A program made the position numbers and the translations under genes. From Azolla pinnata (lineage: Eukaryota > Streptophyta > Polypodiopsida > Salviniales > Salviniaceae): a stretch of 43,681 bases of DNA. The notes below the pieces were generated by a model. It was not told the DNA's origin. It did no database searches and saw nothing but the letters and a program-made list of their open reading frames with translations. The stretch is taken from NCBI GenBank assembly GCA_037176905.1, contig JBBBWG010029010.1:11198-54878 (forward strand), read 5' to 3'. This document shows positions 10,684-21,300 of this stretch, piece by piece. Numbering within the stretch: the first letter of the stretch is position 1; the number at the start of each line of letters is the position of its first letter.

Positions 10684-13600
10684 TCAACTATCTTCAGGCT
10701 CAAGGCATGTTGTAAGGCCAAGGTCTCTTTGTTGCTCCTCATCCATGTGAATTGTTCCAGGTAAAGCCCCGGATACCAACCGAGCAAATTCAATGCCAGA
10801 CAACCAATAATGGGCTAAAAACATTCCATGATCAACAAATTTGCTGATTTTGGCCAGACGTGCTTTCAAATAACGTCGATCTCCGTCTGCACTAGAGGAC
10901 TTTCTAGGTTCGAAACCTTCATGTAAAACTTTGGCCAACCCAGAAGCTTGCAAGAAGCGTTCGGTCGCAGCTTCCCAGGAAAGCATGTGCTGCTGCTCTG
11001 GTGACAATGGTAGAGGCTCAACATCGATGGCTTGTTTGATCTTCTCAACAAACTCTGCGCTTGACTTGTATGTATAACAGTTTGGAAAGTATTTAAAAAA
11101 CTCATTTGATGGATGATCCGCACAGATAACAAGCTTTCCCATCGCTAAAGCCTCCGCTGTAGTGGTGCAGACCACATCGCTCACACTAGGGTTGACAAAA
11201 ACTTTGTACCTGAACAAACGAACATAAGATGATGAGAACTTAATTTGTGAGATGGGTAATTAGAAAGTAAAATTCCAGATAGCTCACTCGTGGAGCGACG
11301 AATCCGCGTGGTCTTTTCCTTCAAACAAATTTATCTGTAAACCACGCCTTATAGTTTCCTCCCTGACCGCCGAAGAATCTTCTCCATTTCCAAATACATC
11401 CAGTTGTATATCATTCAATTCTTCCTTATGCGCTGACCACAAATCTAGGAGTTCCCGATACCCCTTTCCCCACACCATCTTACCAAGAAAATATGCCTTG
11501 TTTGTAAAGCCGCTGCATCCCTTCTCCTTCTCCAGTATCATATTTTTTCCAATTTCAAGAAACTTCAGACTCACTCCATGGACATTGCAAACAATAGACT
11601 TGGGAAGATATTGTGTAGCTGCTGATAGCCGAATCACCTGGAGAAAGAAGGAAAAGTTGAATAATAGTATCCTATATGGCAATTTCCTATTTTCTTCTAC
11701 TGCATTCATCTTACTTTGTCGCAGTAAATGTTTGTCATCCAGTTATTGACATACTTCAGAAAGAAAGCTTGAAGGGGGCCATTTTTCTCTCTCTTAACAT
11801 ATTCCAGATAATTTGTGTGTACAATGCCAACAACGTATCGGAATTTTTGTGTCCATCGAGCGCCGTGATGGTACCAGGTAAGATGCTCTGGTTCCTCAAG
11901 AACAGCTATGTCGGCATCAATATCAGGTATAAACTGTGTGATGTCACCAACAGGAAGAATACTCCTTTTCTCCAGAGAGAACTGCATTCACATTTAATCA
12001 ACAGTTAATACAGACAATGCATGATAGCATGATTTTCTAAGAAACCATTTTTCTTGTCCATTTCCAGGTCGCAAACATTCATCCACACGCCTAAGTAGAG
12101 TGTGTTACGACCATCACAAAAAAATTCACTTAGTCCAGACGATGGATCGATTTAGGACAAATGGAACTCATACTAGACAGAAAAACATATTCACCGTTAA
12201 CCATAATGGAAGCCCAAAAGCATACACATAAGGTATTTCGTAAAATACATAATGGCTTCATAGCTAATGGCTTCCCTCCTGTAGAAATCGATGTTCTAGT
12301 TACTTTAAGCAAAAAGTTGTCTCTCACGCTAAACCTTTTTTCCATGGAATATGTCATGGGTTACAAGCCTAGAACTCAGACCCTGCTGTATGTCTTGTTA
12401 TATTCTCCCATTTACACATCTCTCGCAAAACAGAAAAGATTTACAATTTACCTTTCCAGGATAGAAGATAATGTTGAACTCTGGTTGGAAACTTATTCTT
12501 GAATTTAACCACTCTCGGATATATCTTTCCTGGTCTTGTGGAGCATTAAAGGTCGTCTGATTTGGATACACTAAGATTTGATCCTTCTTTGAGAGCCATG
12601 GAACCAGCAAAGTGACATTCACATCTCCATTCCTCACAAGATATGCTGCACGTAGGAGAGGATTAATTGCAGTTCCTGTCATCCATGGTAAGCTCGCTGT
12701 TGTCACAATAGTTATACTTCTTTTATCATGTTTTCTTCCGTCCTCAAGGAATGCATTTCGTCCCCAGACATCTCCTCTGAATTCATAGCCAAAGTTGTAT
12801 AGTACAGTGGCTATCCTTACATCTAATTCTTTTGCTGCTTTCCTTGCTTCTGTTAAAAGCATTGCAATGCCTTCACTGGTTTCAGTATCTCCAGAAGCTG
12901 ACAGGTCAGCACTATTCCATCTTTGGAGTGAAGAGCAAATTTTCCCACAAAAGCCTAGTGCAATCGAAAACCATTCATTAAATAGGAGATTTTTAAAATT
13001 CCTACATACGCACAGGTAAATAAGGAGTAGGACACAACAAATGGGGAGAAAGAGACGGAATTTGGCAAAGCAAAGATAATTACAGCGGAGATGAATTTAT
13101 AACCTTTCCTCACACCAAGCTGACATAAGAGAGTCTCAGCTTGCTTGACTAAGCTCTCAAAGAGTTCTGACACATCAAATGGAGGACAGCTACCACCAAA
13201 ATAATCCTAAAAGGGAATAATACATTTGGGTGAGTTTCATGACCACATTATATCAATTTTCCCAATTTATAAAACTACACAAAATCTGGCATTCAATATA
13301 CATAGTACATGATGAATCACTGTTTCCCAGTTTCCACCATTTCTTGCGCTCACTTGTAGAAAAACAAGAGGTAGAAACAGCCAAAATTACATCAATTCTA
13401 AAGCTCTATGGAGCTTGAATCCTACTGGAAAGACAATTTTCTTGCACTCGTAGTAGGGCATATTGCTTTTCATATTAAATCAATTCAAAGACTCTAAGAA
13501 ACTTAATTCCTAGTCCAAGAAAATTTAGTTTGAAAAAATAAACACCACTACCCTGCTCACTGTTATCACCATCTTAAGGAATGATTGCAGATCTTTCAAA

Positions 13601-15337
13601 ATGTACCCAATTGATAAAATATGAGCAAATTCATGGCTCAAAATTAAATACAGCATTTTTACAAAGGCTTTAGGCTAACCTTATACATTAATCCTTTGCA
13701 GTAATGAACCATTCCACATACAAAAAAGAAATGAAACTCAGTTATGCAGCCGATAATGAAGAATCTATGCCACACAAAATGCAGTAATGAGTAGGATGCT
13801 TAGGACGTAAACGGAAAATGTAGCTTAGAGAGTGAAAAAACTTGTATAGACTTCCACCTTATTCATTATGAATGTATCCTACTGCAGTTGACTTGCAGGG
13901 TTGTACACTTGAGCCTCAGGCACCAATTGATAGTGAAAATGTTTTTGAAAGAAGCCTTTCTGAAGAAAATTCAGAAACGCTGATAGTGAAATGTTTCAGG
14001 CCAATGGATGGTTAGGTGGAGAATCTTAGGAGGAATCGGGACAGTCTGTGGGACCATCTAATTGTGTTGAATCTAAAGCTTGAATCGTGCGAGAATCTTC
14101 AGAAAGTTATCCTTTTCTGAGCAAGTTCGGATCTTTGCAGCAAGTAAATAGTCTTTGATTCCAGCAGATCTTAGCTCGCTAGATGACGTTTTCTTCCTAA
14201 AGTTCGGATATTCTGCAGCATGCAGGAGTTTGCGAGAATAAGGCAGTTCTCACTCTTCAAGAACATATTTTGGCCCTCACATAGCCCATGATTTATGATT
14301 TTAAGGTGGATTTCTGTAGGGCATAACATGGGATGAATTGTATGGCACGGCATTATGATTCAATGGACAAATCAGAACCTAATGCAGCATTTTTTATACA
14401 GCCATTTGGCCACAACCATATAGCATTATCAGTATACTGTGATTCTAACACAAATGTTCAGGTTTAGAGAAGCAAGTAAAAATATTAACTAGAGAAAAAA
14501 CATAACCTCTTAATGACGGATGTACCCTAAGGTCATTTTATATCCCTAGGTACCCAATAAAACGGATGCACAAGAAGAAACACAATGGGAAAGAAGGGTT
14601 TAGGGTTGAGGGACACACCTTCTCTGAACCTGAAATCAATGTCGGGAGGTTCTGCAAATAAAAGAGGAATATTGTGCATACATGAGCTAAATAACCTATA
14701 CACAAGAATGCACAAAATGGCATGGCATAAATTTGTCTTGCATAGCAATGAAATTTACGATTTACCCTACCACGATCTTCTTTGTATTCTCGAAAAATCC
14801 CATCCTTCTCGAGTTTTGCATGAAATGGTTCGGTGAAATACTTGCAATCAAGGTTTCCTCTATCTCCATAAGGTTCACCCTCAAACGCCTCAAAGGCTCC
14901 CACTCTTGTAGCGAGCATACTTTCTTCACATCCCTATTCTTCTCCCATTCTTGCAATGCTAGCTTCAACTCTTTCCAGTCAAGGAGGAATCTTGTATCAT
15001 GTTTTGATTTCTTATCGAACATTTCTTTTGAGAGATGATCTTCAATGGAAGGTTGAGATTTCCGTATCAAACAAGATTCTAACCTTGATGGTGGGGGAGG
15101 CCTCCAAAAGCCAATCATATCCTCTGCATTTCTGTTCTGATTCTTGTTGCTTGCATCCAAGATATGACTTTCTGTGTTCAAAGAATTGGCTAAACCATTG
15201 AATGGAAACTGGAGCGATTGCATCCTCTGAATCATGAGCTTGAAATCACGATCTACTGCATTCTTTTGAGCATCAATCCATTCCTTTGAAAAGAACAGCA
15301 AATCCACATCCGTTCCTTTCTTTATTTTCCGCTCCAT
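10684..15337 (-). CDS. DGD1: Digalactosyldiacylglycerol synthase, DGD1 type (apparent frameshift)
   Basis: Transfers galactose from UDP-galactose to MGDG to make DGDG at the plastid outer envelope. Exons, minus strand: 15337-14766, 14681-14620 region (a 33-nt exon encoding NLPTLISGSEK), 13206-13104, 12954-12452, 11981-11715, 11637-11288, 11209-10684; about 784 aa, close to Arabidopsis DGD1. Exon 1 encodes the DGD1-specific N-terminal extension (FFSKEWIDAQ, EWEPLRRLR). The glycosyltransferase core starts in exon 4 with TTASLPWMTGTA. It continues with EEPEHLTWYHHG, VVGIVHTNYLEYVKREKNG, FLGKMVWGKGYREL, DVFGNGED and TAEALAMGKLVICADHPSNE, the GT4 nucleotide-sugar region. The N-terminal extension means DGD1 and not DGD2. 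Within exon 1, homology passes from one frame to another near 14834-14852, as if one base were missing. Start: ATG at 15337; the frame is also open to an upstream ATG at 15403. Confidence 0.92.
13207..14632 (-). other. Large DGD1 intron region
   Basis: Between the small exon encoding NLPTLISGSEK and the exon encoding CPPFDVSELFESLVKQAE there is about 1.4 kb of AT-rich DNA. I see no other exon, repeat array or transposon in it. Confidence 0.6.
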
Positions 15338-15505
15338 ACACAGAATCTGAAGGGTTCTTTTGCTCTCTCTTCTTTTGTTGTTCCAAAATGTGCCAAAGTT
15401 CAAAGGACAACACTGTGAAAATGATGCTTACGGTTTCTGCTCTTCTGGCGGACTTGATGTATACTATGATATACAAATTCCTGATCATTCAACAGATGCT
15501 TTACG

Positions 15506-15830
15506 TATGGTAGAATGGAAGGAAAGCTGACGCGGATTCAACAAGATTGATAATGTGTCCAGATCAGACCTTTGCTATGGTAGAATGGAAGGAAAGCTGA
15601 CGCGGATTAATGGTATGAAAGCTAGAGCTTTGCTGAGTCTACGGATAAGATAAGAGAGGAATGTAAAGGGTTGTTACACATGGAATCTTCTGTAATTGCA
15701 AGCCTTCTGAGTATATCCTCTTTCTTTGAGCGAGTGAGAAAGCTCGACCTTTGCTGAGGTTACAGATATGGATTAGAAAGATGAATGTTGTAATTGCAAG
15801 GCGTCTGAGTATACCTTTCATCAAGATTTT
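15506..15830. repeat. Direct repeats upstream of DGD1
   Basis: A 33-bp identical repeat (TATGGTAGAATGGAAGG...) is at 15506-15538 and 15576-15608. Further down, looser copies of GCTTTGCTGAG...ACGGAT and TAATTGCAAG.C.TCTGAGTATA recur near 15620, 15697, 15745 and 15790, suggesting an older array with a unit of about 95 bp. It lies in the DGD1 promoter or leader. Confidence 0.8.
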
Positions 15831-15913
15831 TTCCTGTGGATTTCTATGCATAAGCTTGTTTTTTCTCTTGTAACAAGCAAACAGATAATCCTCTCTCTCT
15901 CCCTTTCTCTGAA

Positions 15914-16000
15914 CTAAAGTTGGAAACTTTCGATTCTTTGGCCTTGGATTGAAGCTCGAGCTTCCAATCCTCCGTCGAAATCGATGCTATTCAGCTTCAT
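15914..16000 (-). CDS. Possible short upstream ORF, 28 codons
   Basis: ATG at 16000 opens a 28-codon frame beginning MKLNSIDFDGGLEARAS and ending at a TAG at 15914. It lies about 580 bp upstream of the DGD1 start, on the same strand. It could be an upstream ORF in the DGD1 leader or chance. I found no splice joining it in frame to DGD1 exon 1. Confidence 0.15.
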   Translation of the reverse strand: MKLNSIDFDGGLEARASIQGQRIESFQL

Positions 16001-16779
16001 CAGTTCCCCCGTTGGTTTGCTGGAGACGTCAAACAAAATCAAAAGACGGAAGATTTCCTGGAGAAGAAGAACCGAAGCGAAAGAAGGGAACCCGTCGATC
16101 TCTCTGAATTCTCGTGCAGAGAGAAGGCAAGGGAAAAGAATCAGGGGACGATCGTGAAGGAGGAGGGAAAGCTTACCAGGAGGAGAGGGAGGGCGGAGGA
16201 AGCGGGAGCAAGGAAGGAAGGAAAGGAACCACAGAAGCAAACGCAAAAGGAGCGAAGTTGTTGGTGGGACCCCGAGCTTCCATAGCCACCAACTGTGTGT
16301 GCAATTTGCTTCTTCTGCTGCTTCATCATCACCATCATCATCAGCAGCAGCAGCATCAGCATTCGTAAAGGGTATGTGCTTGCAATTTCGCAATCCTTAA
16401 CTTGTGTGCTTCATCAGCATCCATGATGTGTGCATGTATGTTATCCCGACGATCGATGACATATGATCGCAAAAGATCATCAGCAGCGCGTCGATCGAGC
16501 ATATTCTTTCTTATCGGAGAAGCACATCGATCTCCGCAGCTTTGCTGGATTCCTCGGCGTATTGTGTGCTTCGTACTGTTTCAGGCAGAGTCATGTTGGG
16601 TAGCATATATGAGCTCAAACATGTGAGCTACCACATGAGGAATTGTTCGATGCTCGGGCAGTTTTGTACTGTTCGATTGGATCGCAGCTGAAGGAATCGA
16701 TGCACAGGAGGAATTCTTTGATTGCCGACATTCTTGCACTGTGTATGTACTGCCTTGGGGAAGGAAGCACATGGAGATG

Positions 16780-17300
16780 GAAGAAAAAGGATCTGAATCT
16801 CAGAGATTGGTGAACACGGAGTAGTTTTTCTTTTCTGCAGAATTCGAGCAACTGATTTTACAGGGAGCGAACTGGTGGATCTGCATCTCTCAGAGATTGG
16901 AGGCCATACATATGTGGTGAAGAAAGCGGTGATGAATTTCGCCCAGCGATTGGGTGTTGTGAAATGCTGGCCTAATTCTTTCTTTTCTGCAGGAATTTGA
17001 GGAGCTGATTTACGGCGAACTGGTGGAGATCTGCATCTCAGAGATTGGTGGGCCATTAAGATAAAGAAAGTGGCAGTGAAATTCGAGCAGTTTTCTTTCC
17101 TGCAGAACTTGAGTAACCGATTTACAGCGAACCGATGGATCTGCATGCATCTCAGAGAGATTTGCTGGGCTATGGTGAAGAAAAGTGGTGATGAATTTTC
17201 GCCCATAGATCAATCGAGTCATGAAAGAATGGAGAAGTTTTTTTTTTTTCCTATTTCTGCAGAATTTGAGCAACCGATTTACAGAAACAGATGGGCAAAA
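16780..17300. repeat. Tandem array with repeated TTTCTGCAG acceptor-like tracts
   Basis: Four diverged copies share a pyrimidine run ending CTGCAG, then GA(A)TT(T/C)GAG, a CGATTTACAG variant, GATCTGCATCTCAGAGA and GGTGAAGAAAG. CTGCAG starts at 16835, 16987, 17100 and 17257, so periods are about 152, 113 and 157 bp. The minus strand stays open for 192 codons across it (16628-17206) with repeated KFCRKE-like peptides, which follows from the repetition. Confidence 0.85.
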
Positions 17301-17673
17301 GAAACCATGGATGATGATGATGATAGGGTTTAGGGTTTAGGGTTATGATGCTGATGACGACGATGATGATGACGGATTCAGATCTGCGAGGAACAGATTG
17401 AGAGAAGATCGGGCTCTTTCTTCGACCTGGATACAGTTGCGACCGATCATACAGGGAATGATCGATCTGCTCTTCGAGCCAATGGACGGGGATATCAAGA
17501 TGGACGAGGTTATTGTGTGTTGGGATCATAAAACCGGATGATCTTCTTCTTGGATCGAATCGAATGACTGCATTCTGAATCATCATCAGACGACTGCAGA
17601 AGGAGGCCAGAGAGATTCATTCTTTTACTGCTGTGGGATTAGATTGATGGATCGGATTAGATTGGATCGGATT

Positions 17674-17773
17674 NNNNNNNNNNNNNNNNNNNNNNNNNNN
17701 NNNNNNNNNNNNNNNNNNNNNNNNNNNNNNNNNNNNNNNNNNNNNNNNNNNNNNNNNNNNNNNNNNNNNNNNN
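17674..17773. other. Assembly gap (100 N)
   Basis: Exactly 100 N, the conventional size for a gap of unknown length. It sits between the acceptor-like array and the TTTAGGG-rich block, so unresolved repeat DNA is the likely cause. The real distance across it is unknown. Confidence 1.
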
Positions 17774-17799
17774 GGTTTTGTCAGAGAAGGAAGGAAGGA

Positions 17800-18350
17800 G
17801 GTTTTCCATGGCGGCTTGGGAGTTTTAGGGTTTCGGGTTCTGGAAGTAGAAGACAGAAAGGAAGAAGAAGAAGACTGCAGCAGACGTGGGTTAGGGTTTA
17901 TTTAGGGTTTCTTCCCTTCTTTCCTTCTCCTCCTCCTCTGCTGGGATCGTCGTCAATCAGAGATCTCTGCCGCCCCGAAGGATCCATGGATGGATCGGCG
18001 CTGATCGGATCAGTCTGAGGAGTGGAGTAGTTAGATCTGATGCAGGCAAAGCTTTCCATGGCAGCTTGGGAGGAGTTTTTAGGGTTTTCTGAGCGTGGAG
18101 CAGCCGAATGCAGACCTGTCTAGGGTTTGTTTAGGGTTTAGGGTTTCTTCCCACGGACATAGCCGAGCTGAAGATCGATGGAGAGAGAGAGAGAGATCCA
18201 GATCTGCAACGAAATGGAAGCTCGCTCGGATTATCTGCAGCCATGGCTACTAGGGTTTGTTTTAGGGTTTAGGGTTTCGTCCCACGGACATAGCCGAGCT
18301 CTCAAGATCGATGGCGAGAGATCCAGATCTGCAACGAAACGGAAGCTTGG
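17800..18350. repeat. TTTAGGG-rich block with duplicated units
   Basis: CATGGCGGCTTGGGAG...TTTTAGGG at about 17808 recurs as CATGGCAGCTTGGGAG at about 18057. A second unit beginning CCCACGGACATAGCCGAGCT recurs at about 18151-18220 and 18281-18350 with very few differences apart from GA-run length. Many GGGTTTAGGGTTT motifs lie between. The second copy of the CCCACGGACATAG unit lies inside the last exon of cyclin copy A. Confidence 0.85.
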
Positions 18351-21300
18351 ATGCTGCGAGTACTTGCTGTGCACTGCCCGAAGGAAGCGGCGCCGTTCTC
18401 CATCACCATCGCCATCGCCATCGCCATCGCTGATGATCCTCATGGCCTTCTTGTGGAAGGAAGCCATCTTCAGCGCACACTCTCTGTCGTCGTTAGGGTT
18501 TTGTTTTGCAGGAGTTGCAGTTGTTGTTGTTGCAGAAGACAAGGTTTTACAGAAGAATCAGCAAGGTAGCCCTAAACCCTAACCCTAAACCACTTCACAA
18601 TCCCTGAATCCCTAACCCTAAACCAGTTCACAATCCCTGAATCCCTAACCCTAAACCAGTTCACAATCCCTGAATCCCTCAACCCTAAACCAGTTCACAA
18701 TCCCTGAATCCCTAACCCTAAACCAGTTCACAATCCCTGAAACCCTAACCCTAAAAAGGCTGGAAACCCCACCCGGAAAACCCTAACACAACAACCCTAG
18801 GCATGGAAACCCTAACTGCCCTAAACCCGAAAACCCTAAAGCCCTAAGAGCCCTACCTAAACCCAGCTCCAAGATCCTTAGATCCAAATACGAAACCCTA
18901 AAGGCTTGTACAAACCCATGTCTTGCTTTGCTGCTTCTCTGACAATGCAGGAAGGGAGAAGGGATGATGAACCAACCTCAGACGTTCCTCTGTGTAGCCT
19001 GATCGGCTATGGAGGTCCGAGCTCCAGCTGCGCGAGAGGCGAGACCGGCTATGGAGGGTAGCAGCAGCAGCTGCTGCTGCTGCGTACACAGCTGCCGCAG
19101 CCAGCAGAGAAGGGGGATAGCTCACCATGGAATACTCAGTCAAGCACAGCTCCAGCAACAAGGAAGGCATCATCTCCATCATCATCTGCAGACACACAGG
19201 GAAGATAGGTAGGTATGTCAGACCCTAAAACCTTAGAAATCCTTTTGATTCAAACTAAGCAGAACGATTGGCATCTATACCAATCCTGTCAAACAGCTCT
19301 CGATCGATCGATCAGATGGAGCTATACAGCATTGAAATTCACCAGAGACATATGTCTGCTGATTTTCTTCAAACAATTCTGGATCAGATGGAGCTATATA
19401 CAGCATTGAAATTCACCAGAGACATGTATCTGTTGATATCTTTTTTCTAACAATTCTGGATCAGATGGAGCTATACAGCATTGAAATTCATCTATTGATT
19501 CCTCCTAACGATTCTGGATCGATTGGTAGTAGATCGATCGGATCGTGGTGTAGCCTTGTAACAAACATCTTCCTATTTATCTTTTATGGCACCGAATCGA
19601 TCAATTTACTGCATTGCAATACTGTGTAGATTGATATGCAGCTCCATGTTATTTTCTTCAAACCAAGAAAGAAGATTGAATGGATCAGATTGAACCGAGG
19701 GCATTGAAATGCACCGTGGGATCATGTATACCGATCGTTCTTCAACACTGAATAGATGGATCTTTCTACCACACTGAATAGATTGATTTATTGATTGATT
19801 GATTTGATTGATTGATTGCTTTGAGTGCTCGATATTCCGTTCACCTGTGTGTTGTGATGATCTCCATGGTGATCTGATGAATCTGCAGCTGATGAAGATG
19901 CAACCCTAAGGAATCTGACGAGGAAGACATAAGGGGTGGGGCATGAGAGGTTGAAGTGAAGTTTGTTCAGCATCACCTTCTCCTGCAAAGCCATTTGCAG
20001 AGTCTCTCAGCGAGATGGAGATCAATTCACAACACTCCTTAATCACTGCCATGTTCAAGGTCCTCCTAATCATGTTTAGGGCCTAAATTACCATCATAAG
20101 CCTTAAATCAACACCATGCCCAAGGCCTTAACCACAACTATGTATGTTCAAGGCCCTAATCACCCATGTTTAATAATTAAAGCTTCCTAATCACCACAAC
20201 TCAGGGGCCTAAATCTTACAACACCTCACCATCCTAGTTCCAGGCTCCCTAGTTGCTGCAATGGTGTATAGAAAAGAATCACAGCCCTTTAAGAATACAA
20301 TATAATCGACCTTTAAAACAGATGTTATTCGTGGAACGAAGGTCCTGGTAATTACTCCTTGTGATGATTGATGGATTTCTATATCAACATACTCATACCA
20401 TTTGGAGGATGTCATCTTTGGTGTAGGCATTTGCTGAGATGAAGGAAAGATCTTGGATCTCTGGGGCCCATATCTCCTGGTATTTCGAAGCTATGAGCAT
20501 GGCAGTTATGCCCACAAGCTGCAGATCCTTCCTGGCTATGGCTTCTGAGCATGCAAGGAACCGATCAATCACATTCACCGCCAAAAACAGAGTCTCCGCC
20601 ATGAATTTGAACCTCAAATGCACCTGGAATTCAAGCAATCCACCCACCAAATTAAGCTTCTGCAATGCTCCTCTTTATCAATGAGCTTGACAACATTTTA
20701 GGGCTAATAAGGGTTTAGGTATTTGTCTTCCGATCTATTGAGATTGATCTCTTTGCAAACTTTTTTAGGGTTTAGATTCTTTTGGCAAGATCTGTTCTGA
20801 AGCTAGTGATCTCTCTACACACACATTCAAAATGTTTTTGACCTAAAAACTTCTTTTTGAAATTTCATGGGGAAATATTGATTCCCTCAGTATCTCTGCG
20901 GTTTATTATCATGGGATTCATCTGAATTCATCACATTCTTTTGTTTTCTTTTTCTTGAATGAATCTCACTTCGATCAACCAATCGATGAGAACCGATCTC
21001 ATTCGCTCGTTGATATCGGGCTGCTGAGTCTTCAGGTAATCTTCTTCCACACAACTCTGCTTCTAGAGAGAAAAAAAAAATTCGATCAATTGATCAGGAG
21101 GCCGAACTGCAAGAGATGCAGTTACAGTATTGAAATTAATAATGCAATCATGATTTGGCACGAATGGGTGTGCTTTACTATCTGATAGTGACCACATGAT
21201 CTTCATATTAATTGAATGATGAAAATTGATGTAATCACAACATAACCCAATTGATGCAATTGCAAGACAACCTACTTGATGCAAATGCAATATAATCTGA

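Noticed and set aside
14843-14880. A 38-nt GT-AG mini-intron in DGD1 exon 1
   Set aside because: It restores the frame but is shorter than plant introns usually are and would delete residues that align with DGD1; kept only as an alternative to a frameshift.
15914-16393. 159-codon minus-strand frame with a hydrophobic Leu-rich middle
   Set aside because: The Leu and Asp/Ala runs come from purine/pyrimidine and CAT/CAG repeats; only the last 28 codons were kept, as a weak upstream ORF.
16628-17206. 192-codon minus-strand frame with repeated KFCRKE-like peptides
   Set aside because: It coincides with the acceptor-like tandem array; the peptide repetition follows the DNA repeat and no splice or start context supports a gene.
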